Shown: positions 9,461-18,465, numbered from the stretch's first letter. The stretch is 64,000 nt of DNA from Comamonas sp. 26 (GCF_002754475.1 NZ_PEFL01000001.1:124001-188000); one strand, 5' to 3'. The notes: generated by a model not told the origin, from the letters alone. Program-made: numbers and translations.

Positions 9461-9844
9461 ATGCGTCACGGCAACGGACTCCGCAAACTGAACCGCACTT
9501 CTGCTCACCGCAAGGCGATGCTGCAGAACATGATGAACTCGCTGATCGAGCACGAAGCCATCAAGACCACGGTCCCCAAGGCCAAGGAACTGCGTCGCGT
9601 GATCGAGCCCATGATCACTCTGGCCAAGGTTGATACCGTGGCTAACCGTCGTCTGGCTTTTGACCGTCTGCGCGACCGCGACAGCGTGACCAAGCTGTTC
9701 AACGTGCTGGGTCCCCGCAACGCAACGCGTCCCGGTGGCTACACACGTATCTTGAAGATGGGCTTCCGCGTGGGCGACAACGCTCCTATGGCCTATGTTG
9801 AGCTGGTTGAGCGCGCTGAAGAAGCCGTCGCAGCTGCTGAATAA
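9461..9844 (+). CDS. rplQ: 50S ribosomal protein L17
   Basis: 50S protein near the exit tunnel, last gene of the alpha operon. 127 residues beginning [20 protein letters not shown], with [21 protein letters not shown] following. The 132-nt gap after rpoA holds a GGGCTTTGC...GCAAAAGCCC hairpin (around 9344-9377) and a CTCCG...CGGAG hairpin just before the AAAGGAAAAG ribosome-binding site. Confidence 0.97.
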   Translation: MRHGNGLRKLNRTSAHRKAMLQNMMNSLIEHEAIKTTVPKAKELRRVIEPMITLAKVDTVANRRLAFDRLRDRDSVTKLFNVLGPRNATRPGGYTRILKMGFRVGDNAPMAYVELVERAEEAVAAAE

Positions 9845-9866
9845 GCAAATGGCAGGCTGAAAAGTC

Positions 9867-9875
9867 TGCTATAAT
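9867..9875 (+). promoter_or_regulatory. Extended -10 promoter for tRNA-fMet
   Basis: TGCTATAAT at 9867-9875 is a perfect TATAAT preceded by TGn, 10 nt before the tRNA start. No good -35 hexamer lies at the right distance, consistent with an extended -10 promoter. The tRNA could also be cut out of rplQ read-through. Confidence 0.6.
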
Positions 9876-9885
9876 TTGGAAATAC

Positions 9886-9962
<77 letters not shown>

Positions 9963-9967
9963 AATTA

Positions 9968-10000
9968 AAAACGCCCGCTGACATCAGCGGGCGTTTTTGT
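9968..10000 (+). terminator. Intrinsic terminator after tRNA-fMet
   Basis: ACGCCCGCTG (9971-9980), loop ACAT, CAGCGGGCGT (9985-9994), then a T-run GTTTTTGTTTTT. A 10-bp GC-rich stem with a T tail is a clear Rho-independent terminator. Confidence 0.93.
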
Positions 10001-10152
10001 TTTTGGCTTTTCATTTTTAGTTGCCACTGCTTTCTGAATAAAGCACTGGTGAAAATGTGAGCAACCAGCGCTTGATGTTGATGACTTTGAAGATCAAAGT
10101 GATTCAAGGTTAAGTAATAGCAAACGGTTGCTGCTTCAATTTTTGTACTCTC

Positions 10153-11406
10153 ATGGCAAATGCATTGACTGTTCCCGGCACGCTGGGTATCGACTTTGGC
10201 ACCTCGAACTCGGCTGCGGCTTACCGTGTGATGGGCGAGACAGCCCGCCTGCTCCCTCTGGAATCGGCTGCGACCGGCATGCCAACGGCTTTGTTCTTCA
10301 ACACCGAAGAGCGTAGCACGCACTTTGGCCGCGATGCCATGCAGCAATATCTGGCTGGCGAAGAAGGCCGTTTGATGCGTTCGCTCAAAAGCCTGCTGGG
10401 CAGCAGCCTGCTGCTGGAGAAGACGGCAGTACATGAGCAGCTGATGAGCTATCAGGATGTGATTGCCATCTTCCTCAAGCGTGTGGCCGATCAGGCGCGC
10501 GTGGCCCTGAATGGCGCACTGCCTGAGCGTGTGGTGCTGGGTCGCCCAGTGCATTTTGTCGACGCCCATCCAGAGCGTGACCGTCAGGCGCAAGATGCAT
10601 TGGCTGCGGCTGCGCGTACAGCAGGCCTGGGGGAAGTGAGTTTTCAGTTGGAGCCGATTGCCGCAGCGCTGGACTATGAGCAGCGCCTGAGCGAAGAACA
10701 ACTGGTGCTGGTGGTCGATATTGGCGGCGGCACCTCGGACTTCACCGTGGTGCGCCTTGGCCCGCAGCAGGCCAAGCATGAGGATCGCAATCAGGACATT
10801 CTGGCCACCACGGGTGTGCACATTGGCGGTACCGACTTTGACCACCGCCTGAATGTGGCACAGGTCATGCCGCTGCTGGGCTACAAGCACATTGGACCCA
10901 GCGGGCGTGAAGTACCAAGTGGTGTGTTTTTTGACCTCTCGACCTGGCACCTGATTCAGTGGCTGTACACGGCCAAGTCGCTGGCTTCGGCACGTAACCT
11001 CAAGACCGATTACAGCGATTTGCAACTGCACCGGCGCCTGATGAAGGTGCTGGATTGGCGCGAGGGCCATCGTCTGGCCGATGCCGTGGAGCAGGCCAAG
11101 ATTGGCGCTTCACAAAGCCATGCTGCAGCTGAGATTGCGCTGGGCTGGCTGGAAGATGACTTGCCTGCAGAAATCTCGCCCGAGGTGTTGCAGGAGCAGT
11201 TGCAGGCCTTGCTGAAGCAGGTGGTGGAGTGCGCGCAGGATTGCGTGCGTCAAGCAGGTGTGGCCGCGCCCGATGCCATCTATCTGACGGGAGGGTCTTC
11301 GGCCCTGCGCACTTTGCGCGATGCGCTGCGCGAAGCATTTCCCGATGTTCCGCAGGTTGAAGGTGATTTGTTTGGCGGCGTCGCCACAGGGTTGGCCTAC
11401 GCCTGA
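10153..11406 (+). CDS. yegD: Hsp70-family protein, YegD-like
   Basis: Actin-fold ATPase of the Hsp70 superfamily without the usual substrate-binding half. 417 residues. Phosphate-1 motif GIDFGTSNSAAA near residues 11-22, phosphate-2 motif VVDIGGGTSDFTVVRLG near 191-207, and the adenosine motif AIYLTGGSSALRTL near 375-388. The length fits E. coli YegD, whose client is unknown. Monocistronic, between the tRNA terminator and a repeat hairpin that can serve as terminator. ATG 10153 is the only sensible start. Confidence 0.85.
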   Translation: MANALTVPGTLGIDFGTSNSAAAYRVMGETARLLPLESAATGMPTALFFNTEERSTHFGRDAMQQYLAGEEGRLMRSLKSLLGSSLLLEKTAVHEQLMSYQDVIAIFLKRVADQARVALNGALPERVVLGRPVHFVDAHPERDRQAQDALAAAARTAGLGEVSFQLEPIAAALDYEQRLSEEQLVLVVDIGGGTSDFTVVRLGPQQAKHEDRNQDILATTGVHIGGTDFDHRLNVAQVMPLLGYKHIGPSGREVPSGVFFDLSTWHLIQWLYTAKSLASARNLKTDYSDLQLHRRLMKVLDWREGHRLADAVEQAKIGASQSHAAAEIALGWLEDDLPAEISPEVLQEQLQALLKQVVECAQDCVRQAGVAAPDAIYLTGGSSALRTLRDALREAFPDVPQVEGDLFGGVATGLAYA

Positions 11407-11411
11407 TATTA

Positions 11412-11458
11412 AAAAGTGAGCTGATAGCGTTTGATACACAAGCGCTATCGGCATTTTT
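11412..11458. repeat. Family-2 intergenic inverted repeat (copy 2)
   Basis: GCTGATAGCG (11420-11429) faces CGCTATCGGC (11443-11452) across a short TTTGATACACAAG spacer and is followed by ATTTTTGAT. It lies between convergent yegD and rsmI and could terminate both. Confidence 0.6.
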
Positions 11459-11463
11459 GATGC

Positions 11464-12396
11464 TTATTCTTCTTCGGCGGCGCGCTTGAGTTCCAGTGCG
11501 CGGTCATACAGCGTGTTGCGGCTGGCTCCGGTGATTTCGGTGGCCAGCTTGACGGCAGCCTTGGTGGGCAGCTCGGCCAGCAGTAGCTTGAGCACACGCT
11601 CGGCTTCAGAATCCAGGCCCTCGCCCTGCAATACGGCAACAGGGTGCAGCACGATGGCGAATTCACCTTTTACGCGCTGAGGCGACGCCTGCAGCCAGCT
11701 GACCAGCTCGCGGGCTGGCATGGTGGCAATGTCTTCAAACTGCTTGGTGATCTCGCGCGCCAGTGTGACCGGGCGATCGCCCAGCAGCGCCAGAGCCTGT
11801 GCCATGTCGATGATGCGGTGTGGAGCCTCCAGCAGCACCGTGCAGCGCGGCTCGTCAGCCAGCTTTTGCACAGCAGACAGACGCTCTGCATTCTTGGTGG
11901 GCAGAAAACCGGCAAACAGAAAACCGCTTTCGCCTTGCCCGGGCGTCACCGCGCCAGCCACGCTGATGGCAGACGTCACGCTGCTGGCACCAGGCAATGG
12001 AATGCTGCGCAGGCCGACAATCTGCAACGCTGCGCAAAGGCGTGCGCCGGGGTCGCTGACGCCGGGTGTGCCTGCATCACTGACATAAGCCACGCGCTGG
12101 CCCTGCTGCAGGCGGCTGATGACCTGCTGTGCGGCCTCTGCCTCATTGTGCTGGTGCACGGCCAGCAACTGGCTTCCGGGGCGATCGATGCCATAGCTGC
12201 GCAGCATGCCTTGTGTGTGGCGGGTGTCTTCACAGGCAATGCAGTCCACCATTTGAAGCACATGCAGAGCGCGTAGGCTGATGTCGGCCAGATTGCCGAT
12301 GGGGGTCGCCACCACATACAGGGCTCCCTGCGGATAATGCTGGGAAGCGGCCGCTTCATGTGCGGCAGTCAGTGCAGAGGCGAAAGAGGTAGTCAA
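11464..12396 (-). CDS. rsmI: 16S rRNA 2'-O-ribose C1402 methyltransferase RsmI
   Basis: SAM-dependent tetrapyrrole-methylase-fold enzyme that methylates the 2'-OH of C1402 of 16S rRNA at the P site. 310 residues with YVVATPIGNLADISLRAL near residues 27-44, CEDTRHTQGML, YVSDAGTPGVSDPG (SAM pocket) and AREITKQFEDI. The start is TTG at 12396; no ATG lies before the conserved ATPIGNL motif. That start overlaps by one base the ATG of divergent yraN. Convergent with yegD. Confidence 0.92.
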   Translation of the reverse strand: MTTSFASALTAAHEAAASQHYPQGALYVVATPIGNLADISLRALHVLQMVDCIACEDTRHTQGMLRSYGIDRPGSQLLAVHQHNEAEAAQQVISRLQQGQRVAYVSDAGTPGVSDPGARLCAALQIVGLRSIPLPGASSVTSAISVAGAVTPGQGESGFLFAGFLPTKNAERLSAVQKLADEPRCTVLLEAPHRIIDMAQALALLGDRPVTLAREITKQFEDIATMPARELVSWLQASPQRVKGEFAIVLHPVAVLQGEGLDSEAERVLKLLLAELPTKAAVKLATEITGASRNTLYDRALELKRAAEEE

Positions 12397-12812
12397 TGGA
12401 TTTCCTTGGAAAGCGGCCGCAAAGGCCTGCCGTCAAACCTGTGAATAGCACCACCGCACGTGGCCAGTTGGCCGAAGATGCGGCGCTGGCCTATTTGCAG
12501 GCGCAGGGCTTGAAGCTCGTTGAGCGCAATTATCGGACGCCGGGCCGTGGCGGCGGTGAAATCGATCTGATCGTGCGTGACCGTGACGGGTCTTTGGTGT
12601 TTGTAGAGGTCAGAAGCCGTAATACCGACCGCTTTGGTGGCGCTGGTGCCAGCATTGGTCATGCCAAGCAGCAGCGCATTGTGCTGGCCGCCCGGCATTA
12701 CCTGATGAGGCTGGCGGCACCGCCGCCGTGCCGTTTTGATGTGGTGCTGGTAGACAGTTCAGGCAGCCCTGCAGCGATTGAATGGCTTAAGGCGGCCTTC
12801 GATGCGATGTAG
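12396..12812 (+). CDS. yraN: UPF0102 / YraN family protein
   Basis: Small protein with a restriction-endonuclease-like fold, conserved beside rsmI and the diaA/yraP genes in proteobacteria; biochemical role not established. 138 residues, with RGQLAEDAALAYLQAQGLKL then RNYRTPGRGGGEIDLIVRD and FVEVRSRN, giving the E-x(n)-D-x(n)-ExR nuclease-like layout. A somewhat long N-terminal tail of about 20 residues (FLGKRPQRPAVKPVNSTTA) precedes the domain. Confidence 0.85.
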   Translation: MDFLGKRPQRPAVKPVNSTTARGQLAEDAALAYLQAQGLKLVERNYRTPGRGGGEIDLIVRDRDGSLVFVEVRSRNTDRFGGAGASIGHAKQQRIVLAARHYLMRLAAPPPCRFDVVLVDSSGSPAAIEWLKAAFDAM

Positions 12813-12898
12813 TTCGTCACAATTTGCGCGCAACACTGGTGCGTAAATAACGGTTTGCTAGCAAAGAGATAACAGCTGGCAGGTATCATCGGGCCTCC

Positions 12899-13507
12899 AT
12901 GCTAGAGCAACGAATCCAACAGCATTTCATCGACAGTGCCGACCTGAAGTACCAGGCCGCCCAAGCGCTGAGCCAACCTATCGCTTTTGCCGTACAAGCC
13001 ATGCTGGCCTGCGTGACCGGCGGCGGCAAGGTTCTGGCTTGCGGCGCAGGCGTTTCGGCCAGCGATGCCCAATTATTTGCCTCCCTGTGTGTCACAGGGT
13101 TTGAACGCGACCGCCCCGAGCTGGCTGCGCTGGCTTTGACGTCAGACGGTGGCCTGCTGGGCTCCGTGGGCACGACAGGCTCGGGCGGTAATGCCACCCA
13201 GTATCTGGCGCGCCAGGTGCGTGCGCTGGGCCAGCCTGGCGACCTGCTGCTGGTTATGTCCGTGACGGGTAACGACGTGGCAGTGCAGGACGCGCTGGAG
13301 GCCGCTCATGAGCGCGACATGATGGCCGTGGTGCTGACAGGTCGCACAGGCGGCAATCTGGCAACGGTGGTGCGCGAGACCGATGTACTGATCTGCGTGC
13401 CCCATGACCGCGGTGCCCGCGTGCGTGAAGCCCATACTTTGATATTGCACTGTCTGGCTGACGGTGTGGACTCTCAATTGCTTGGTGACCAGGAGATGCC
13501 TTTATGA
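12899..13507 (+). CDS. SIS-domain protein, DiaA/GmhA-like
   Basis: Sugar-isomerase (SIS) fold protein of 202 residues. DiaA relatives bind DnaA and promote replication initiation; GmhA relatives isomerise sedoheptulose-7-phosphate. The phosphosugar-binding loop appears as KVLACGAGVSASDAQLFASL, and the second SIS loop as LLVMSVTGNDVAVQDALEAA. The rsmI-yraN-SIS-BON order matches the E. coli yraL-yraN-diaA-yraP block, favouring DiaA. Its TGA overlaps the ATG of the next gene (ATGA at 13504-13507), so the two are translationally coupled. Confidence 0.85.
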   Translation: MLEQRIQQHFIDSADLKYQAAQALSQPIAFAVQAMLACVTGGGKVLACGAGVSASDAQLFASLCVTGFERDRPELAALALTSDGGLLGSVGTTGSGGNATQYLARQVRALGQPGDLLLVMSVTGNDVAVQDALEAAHERDMMAVVLTGRTGGNLATVVRETDVLICVPHDRGARVREAHTLILHCLADGVDSQLLGDQEMPL

Positions 13508-14157
13508 AGTTGCAGTGGACCCGTGTGGCATGTGCCGCCTTGACCGTAGCCGCACTGGGCGGCGCTTTGAGTGGCTGCGTTGCCTTGGTGGGCGGCGGTG
13601 CTGCCGTGGCAGGCATGTCGGCGGTTGACCGCCGCACAACAGGCACGCAGGTGGAAGATCAGGGTATCGAGCTGCGTGCAGGCAACCGGGTGAGTGAGGT
13701 GATGGGTGACAAGGCCCGTGTCAGCGTCACCAGTTACAACCGCATGGTGCTGCTGACGGGGCAGGCTGGCAACGCGACGGACAAGGCCGCGATGGAAAAA
13801 TTGGTGCGCGAGCAAGCCACCGTGCGTCAGGTCTATAACGAGATTGAAGTCGTTCCGTTCACGGCCACGCTGGGCCAGCGCTCCAAGGACACCATGATTA
13901 CCGGCCAGGTCAAGGCCAGTCTGGTCAATGCCAAGGACATTACCTCATCAGCCATCAAGGTCGTGACCGAGAACAATGTGGTCTACCTCATGGGTATCGT
14001 CACCCCACGTGAATCCAAGCGTGCCGCTGAGATTGCCCGTGGTGTCAATGACGTCACCAAGGTAGTGCGACTCTTTGAAGTTATCTCTGAAGACGAGCTG
14101 GCATCCATGACGCCCAATGCGGCTCCCGTGACCGAGGACAAGGCCAGCGTCAATTGA
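13504..14157 (+). CDS. BON-domain outer-membrane lipoprotein, DolP/YraP-like
   Basis: Predicted lipoprotein: signal sequence with lipobox LSGC (Cys at about residue 23), then two BON domains (about residues 48-115 and 125-195), a phospholipid-binding fold. The E. coli homologue DolP keeps the outer membrane intact. 217 residues. Contains DKARVSVTSYNRMVLLTGQA in BON1 and NVVYLMGIVTPRESKRAAEI in BON2. Followed by a strong terminator. Confidence 0.88.
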   Translation: MKLQWTRVACAALTVAALGGALSGCVALVGGGAAVAGMSAVDRRTTGTQVEDQGIELRAGNRVSEVMGDKARVSVTSYNRMVLLTGQAGNATDKAAMEKLVREQATVRQVYNEIEVVPFTATLGQRSKDTMITGQVKASLVNAKDITSSAIKVVTENNVVYLMGIVTPRESKRAAEIARGVNDVTKVVRLFEVISEDELASMTPNAAPVTEDKASVN

Positions 14158-14176
14158 TGCGCTTTGGCCTTCAATC

Positions 14177-14206
14177 AAAAAGCCGGATCTGAGTCCGGCT
14201 TTTTTC
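14177..14206 (+). terminator. Intrinsic terminator after the BON lipoprotein
   Basis: AAAAAGCCGGA, loop TCTGAG, TCCGGCTTTTTT. An A/T-flanked 11-bp stem that can work in both directions, serving the BON gene and the convergent dehydrogenase. Confidence 0.92.
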
Positions 14207-14220
14207 ATGGAGAGAATGGC

Positions 14221-15129
14221 TTATCGCAGACGCTGAATCAGGCTCGATGTATCCCAGCGGCTGCCGCCCATGGCCTGTACATCGGCATAAAACTGATCCA
14301 CCAGCGCTGTGACGGGCAGGCGGGCGCCGTTGCGCTGAGCTTCTTGCAGTACCAGGCCCAGATCCTTGCGCATCCAGTCCACGGCAAAGCCAAAGTCAAA
14401 CTTGCCCACGGCCATGGTCTTGCCGCGGTTGTCCAGCTGCCAGCTCTGAGCGGCCCCCTTGCCGATGACATCCAGCACCTTCTCCACGTCGAGATCGGCG
14501 CGCAGGCCGAAGGCAATGGCTTCAGACAGGGCCTGCACTAGGCCGGCCACGCAGATCTGATTGACCATCTTGGTCAGCTGGCCGCTGCCGCATTCACCCA
14601 TATAGGTAAAGGCGCGCGAGAATGCATCGGCCATGGGTATGACCTGATCAAACACCATCTGATCGCCGCCGCACATGACGGTGAGCTGGCCGTTGACGGC
14701 TCCAGCCTGACCGCCCGAGACCGGTGCATCGATGAAGTGAAGGCCGTGCTTTTGCGCTTCGGCATACAACTCGCGTGCAACCTGGGCTGAGGCAGTGGTG
14801 TGGTCTACAAAGATGGCACCGGGCTCCATGCCCGCAAAAGCGCCATCGTCGCCCAGCACAATGGCGCGCAGGTCATCGTCATTGCCTACGCAGCAAAACA
14901 CCATGCGTGCGCCCTTGACGGCTTCGCGTGGCGTTGAGGCCTGATGGCCGCTGGGGAATTCCTCGGCCCAGGCCTGGGCCTTGGAAGCTGTGCGGTTGTA
15001 GGCTGTGACTTGATGACCCGCCATGGCCAGATGCCCTGCCATGGGGTAGCCCATGGTGCCCAGGCCCAGAAATGCAACCTTGGTGGAGGGCGATGGCTTG
15101 TAGCTGCGGGAAGTGATGGAGGCGGTCAT
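14221..15129 (-). CDS. NAD(P)-dependent beta-hydroxyacid dehydrogenase
   Basis: 3-Hydroxyisobutyrate / tartronate-semialdehyde reductase family. ATG 15129 is preferred because AAGGACTTCTC precedes it; longer frames add sequence without homology. 302 residues. Rossmann motif FLGLGTMGYPMAGHLAMAGH near residue 20, substrate loop DAPVSGGQAGAVNG, and catalytic-lysine motif GSGQLTKMVNQICVAG. The substrate cannot be read from sequence. Separated from pilU by a repeat-containing gap. Confidence 0.88.
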   Translation of the reverse strand: MTASITSRSYKPSPSTKVAFLGLGTMGYPMAGHLAMAGHQVTAYNRTASKAQAWAEEFPSGHQASTPREAVKGARMVFCCVGNDDDLRAIVLGDDGAFAGMEPGAIFVDHTTASAQVARELYAEAQKHGLHFIDAPVSGGQAGAVNGQLTVMCGGDQMVFDQVIPMADAFSRAFTYMGECGSGQLTKMVNQICVAGLVQALSEAIAFGLRADLDVEKVLDVIGKGAAQSWQLDNRGKTMAVGKFDFGFAVDWMRKDLGLVLQEAQRNGARLPVTALVDQFYADVQAMGGSRWDTSSLIQRLR

Positions 15130-15204
15130 GAGAAGTCCTTGAATACTTGGCTGCTGAGAAAACCAGTTGCCCATCGTACTGTGCGCAGGCTTGAAGTCGG
15201 GCTT

Positions 15205-15257
15205 GGACCGCAAGGGTCGCCCTGCGGCTGTCCTGATGCGCGTAGCGCCTCAGGGAG
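15205..15257. repeat. Family-1 intergenic element (degenerate copy)
   Basis: GCGCGTAGCGCCTCAGGGAG runs directly into the reverse-strand TAA of pilU (15258-15260). The last 22 nt match the element after the DUF3297 gene (30697-30718) with few changes; the distal part is diverged. Confidence 0.45.
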
Positions 15258-16394
15258 TTACACAATCGTCAAGTGCTCGGTACCTGCCGCCAGATCCAGC
15301 GTGCGGGCGCGCTGGCTGTTGAGTTTGATCTGCAGGCGCAAATCGTTGACCGAGTCAGCATTGCGCAGCGCATCTTCGTAGGTGACGAGATTGGCCTCAA
15401 ACAGGTCAAACAGCGCCTGGTCAAAGGTCTGCATGCCGATGTTGCGGCTTTTCTTCATGATTTCTTTGATCTCTGCGACCTCGCCCTTGAAGATCAGGTC
15501 GGCAATCAGCGGCGAGTTGAGCATCACTTCAATCGCGGCTACCCGGCCTTTGCTGTCCTGCTTGGGGAGCAGGCGCTGGGAGACCAGTGCGCGAAGGTTC
15601 AGCGACAAATCCATCAGCAGCTGCGGGCGGCGCTCTTCAGGGAAGAAGTTGACGATACGGTCCAGTGCCTGGTTGGCGCTGTTGGCGTGCAGCGTGGCAA
15701 GGCACAAGTGACCGGTTTCGGCAAAGGCCACGGCATGCTCCATGGTCTCACGGTCACGAATTTCGCCCATCAGAATCACGTCGGGGGCCTGGCGCAGCGT
15801 GTTCTTCAGCGCAGCTTCCCAGCTCTCGGTATCCAGTCCCACTTCGCGCTGGGTGACTACGCAGTTCTTGTGCGGGTGCACAAATTCCACGGGATCTTCG
15901 ATCGTGATGATGTGGCCAAAGGAGTTCTCATTGCGCCAGTCCACCATGGCAGCCAGCGTGGTGGATTTACCAGAGCCCGTCGCGCCAACCATGATGCACA
16001 GGCCGCGCTTGGTCATGGTCACTTCCTTGAGCACCTGCGGCACGCCCAGTCCATCAATCGTTGGCAGGGTGGTGGGAATGGTACGCAGCACCATGCCAAT
16101 CTTGCCCTGCTGCACAAAGGCGTTGACACGAAAGCGCCCTACGCCAGCTGGCGAGATAGCGAAGTTGCACTCCTTGGTGTGCTCGAAGTCCGCCACCTGC
16201 TTGTCACTCATGATGGAGCGAGCCAGAGCCAAAGTGTGCAACTGCGTCAGTGGCTGGGGCGAGACTTTGGTGACCTTGCCATCAATCTTGATGGCGGGCG
16301 GAAACTCTGCCGTGATGAACAGGTCACTGCCGTTGCGGCTGACCATGAGCTTGAGCAGATCGTTGATGAATTTACTGGCCTGATCGCGTTCCAT
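15258..16394 (-). CDS. pilU: Type IV pilus retraction ATPase PilU
   Basis: Accessory retraction motor of type IV pili, acting with PilT at the inner-membrane base. ATG 16394, preceded by AAGGAGTG, gives MERDQASKFINDLLKLMVS and 378 residues. Walker A GATGSGKST at about 137-145, the Asp-box region IITIEDPVEFVHPHKNCVV, Walker B VILMGEIRDRETME, and the His box GHLCLATLHANSANQALDR. The pilus-specific C-terminal tail beyond the ATPase core identifies PilU over PilT. Downstream of pilT in the same direction. Confidence 0.93.
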   Translation of the reverse strand: MERDQASKFINDLLKLMVSRNGSDLFITAEFPPAIKIDGKVTKVSPQPLTQLHTLALARSIMSDKQVADFEHTKECNFAISPAGVGRFRVNAFVQQGKIGMVLRTIPTTLPTIDGLGVPQVLKEVTMTKRGLCIMVGATGSGKSTTLAAMVDWRNENSFGHIITIEDPVEFVHPHKNCVVTQREVGLDTESWEAALKNTLRQAPDVILMGEIRDRETMEHAVAFAETGHLCLATLHANSANQALDRIVNFFPEERRPQLLMDLSLNLRALVSQRLLPKQDSKGRVAAIEVMLNSPLIADLIFKGEVAEIKEIMKKSRNIGMQTFDQALFDLFEANLVTYEDALRNADSVNDLRLQIKLNSQRARTLDLAAGTEHLTIV

Positions 16395-16455
16395 GATCAC
16401 TCCTTGTGCAGTGGCCAACAGCAAGGGCCACTCTAAAAACTGGCGCGGCCCGGAC

Positions 16456-16537
16456 GAGAAACACCGAGCAAGGGCCGCCCCGCCGCGAAGGTGTTGTCCC
16501 CCTCAGGGGGACGCGGCAACGCCGCTCAGGGGGAGCC
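16456..16537. repeat. Family-1 intergenic element (pilT 3' copy)
   Basis: Sequence from GAGAAACACCGAGCAAGGGC to CGCTCAGGGGGAGCC, ending at the reverse-strand TAA of pilT (16538-16540). It contains two nested GC-rich palindromes (CCCCCTCAGGGGG and GCGGCAACGCCGC) and aligns with the reverse complement of 18346-18433. Confidence 0.75.
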
Positions 16538-17581
16538 TTATCCAGGAAAATTCTCTGGAATCTTCGCCTTGCTGCGTGCCTCGGCTGGGCTGATCAGGTT
16601 ACGGCGCACCAGGTCGGTCAGGTTCTGGTCCAGCGTCTGCATGCCCACGTTCTGGCTGGTCTGGATGGTGGAGTACATCTGCGCCACCTTGGCTTCGCGG
16701 ATCAAGTTACGGATCGCGGGCGTGCCCAGCATGATCTCGTGCGCGGCCACGCGGCCCTGGCCGTCCTTGGTCTTGCACAGTGTCTGCGAGATCACGGCCT
16801 GCAGTGATTCGGACAGCATGGCGCGAACCATTTCTTTTTCTTCGGCAGGGAAGACGTCGATGATACGGTCGATGGTCTTGGCGGCAGACGAGGTGTGCAG
16901 CGTGCCAAACACCAGGTGACCGGTTTCGGCTGCCGTCATGGCCAGACGAATGGTTTCCAGGTCACGCATTTCACCGACCAGAATTGCATCCGGATCTTCA
17001 CGCAGCGCAGATTTGAGCGCTGCCGCGAAGGACAGCGTCATCGGGCCGACTTCACGCTGGTTGATCAGGCACTTCTTGGACTCGTGGACAAATTCGATGG
17101 GGTCTTCCACCGTCAGAATGTGGCCGTACTCGGTTTCATTCAGAAAGTTGACCATGGCCGCCAGCGTGGTGGACTTGCCCGAACCCGTAGGGCCGGTCAC
17201 CAGAACCAGGCCACGTGGCTTCAAGGCCAGGTCGCCAAAAATCTTGGGGGCGTTCAGTTGCTCCAGCGTCAGAATCTTGCTGGGAATGGTACGAAAGACG
17301 GCTGCGGAGCCTCGGTTCTGGTTGAAGGCGTTCACACGAAAGCGTGCCAGCCCTTCAATTTCGAAGGAGAAGTCCACCTCCAGAAACTCTTCGTACTGCT
17401 TGCGCTGCGCATCGCTCATGATGTCGTAGACCATGGCATGCACGGTCTTGTGATCCAGCGGGTCGATGTTGATGCGGCGCACATCGCCGTGCACGCGAAT
17501 CATGGGCGGCAAGCCCGCCGACAAATGCAAGTCCGAAGCTTTGTTCTTGACACTGAATGCCAGCAATTGCGTGATATCCAC
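16538..17581 (-). CDS. pilT: Type IV pilus retraction ATPase PilT
   Basis: Hexameric ATPase that depolymerises the pilus, driving twitching and DNA uptake. GTG at 17581 gives the family start (V/M)DITQLLAFSVKNKASDLHL and 347 residues; the longer frame adds unrelated residues. Walker A GPTGSGKST at 130-138, Asp box LTVEDPIEFVHESKKCLINQ, Walker B ILVGEMRDLETIRLA, His box GHLVFGTLHTSSAAKTIDR. Divergent from the yggS-type gene with only 37 nt between starts. Confidence 0.95.
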   Translation of the reverse strand: MDITQLLAFSVKNKASDLHLSAGLPPMIRVHGDVRRINIDPLDHKTVHAMVYDIMSDAQRKQYEEFLEVDFSFEIEGLARFRVNAFNQNRGSAAVFRTIPSKILTLEQLNAPKIFGDLALKPRGLVLVTGPTGSGKSTTLAAMVNFLNETEYGHILTVEDPIEFVHESKKCLINQREVGPMTLSFAAALKSALREDPDAILVGEMRDLETIRLAMTAAETGHLVFGTLHTSSAAKTIDRIIDVFPAEEKEMVRAMLSESLQAVISQTLCKTKDGQGRVAAHEIMLGTPAIRNLIREAKVAQMYSTIQTSQNVGMQTLDQNLTDLVRRNLISPAEARSKAKIPENFPG

Positions 17582-17618
17582 GGAGATCCCTCTCTTGTTT
17601 GATACTCTGGCGCCAATT

Positions 17619-18350
17619 ATGACGACGATTGAAAACAATCTGGGGCAGATTCATGCCCGTATGGCTGCAGCTTGCGCTCAGGCAAACCGACCCGTGACAT
17701 CGGTGCAGTTGCTGGCCGTTTCCAAAACTTTTGGCGCAGATGCCGTACGCGAGGCAGTGCTGGCCGGTCAGCGCAGCTTTGGTGAGAACTATATACAGGA
17801 GGCGGTCGAAAAGATTGCTGCTGTGCGCGCCATGCAACTGCCTGGCGCTGAAGCCTTGCAATGGCACTGCATCGGCCCCATGCAAAGCAATAAGACGCGG
17901 TTGGTGGCCGAGAACTTTGACTGGGCCCAGACCGTGGACCGGCTCAAGATTGCCGAACGCCTGTCGGCCCAGCGCCCCCAGGGCATGGCACCGCTCAATA
18001 TCTGCATTCAGGTCAATGTGGATGGCGGGCCGACCAAGTCGGGCGTGATGGCTGAGGATGCGCTGGCGCTGGCTGAAGCCATTGTGAAACTGCCCAATCT
18101 GGTGCTGCGCGGCATCATGAGCATTCCTGATGACACTCCTGATTTTGAAGCGCAATGCGCTGTCCATCAAAGGGCTAGCGCCATTTTTGATGTCATCAAG
18201 GTCAGTGGCTTGCCGGGGCTGGAGCGCTTTGACACGCTGTCCATGGGCATGACGGGTGATCTGGAAGCGGCGGTGGCAGCGGGCAGCACGATGGTGCGAG
18301 TGGGTAGCGGGATATTTGGAAGTCGTACCTACGGTACGCCCACCCCCTGA
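17619..18350 (+). CDS. YggS/PROSC family PLP-binding protein
   Basis: Pyridoxal-phosphate homeostasis protein of the alanine-racemase fold type III. Start at ATG 17619 (MTTIENNLGQIHARMAAACA), 243 residues; longer frames run through the pilT start. PLP lysine K36 lies in LLAVSKTFGADAV, followed by FGENYIQEAVEKI and, near the end, SMGMTGDLEAAVAAGSTMVR, which binds the phosphate. It lies next to pilT as in many proteobacteria. The stop codon is the first part of a family-1 repeat element. Confidence 0.93.
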   Translation: MTTIENNLGQIHARMAAACAQANRPVTSVQLLAVSKTFGADAVREAVLAGQRSFGENYIQEAVEKIAAVRAMQLPGAEALQWHCIGPMQSNKTRLVAENFDWAQTVDRLKIAERLSAQRPQGMAPLNICIQVNVDGGPTKSGVMAEDALALAEAIVKLPNLVLRGIMSIPDDTPDFEAQCAVHQRASAIFDVIKVSGLPGLERFDTLSMGMTGDLEAAVAAGSTMVRVGSGIFGSRTYGTPTP

Positions 18351-18433
18351 GCCGCGTAGCGGCTTCCCCCTCTCTCGCTTCGCGGGAGGGGACAACGCCC
18401 TTGCAGCGGGGCTGCCCTTGCTCGGCGTTTCTC
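18346..18433. repeat. Family-1 intergenic element (yggS 3' copy)
   Basis: Begins CCCCCTGAGCCGCGTAGCGG, so the repeat itself provides the TGA of the yggS-type gene (18348-18350), and ends with GCTCGGCGTTTCTC. Its reverse complement matches 16456-16537 over most of its length. Confidence 0.75.
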
Positions 18434-18465
18434 GCATGGGACACGGCGGTTTCAAGCTCTTGCGC

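Noticed and set aside
15273..16436. 387-codon forward frame across pilU
   Set aside because: The reverse strand encodes PilU with all ATPase motifs; the forward frame has none.
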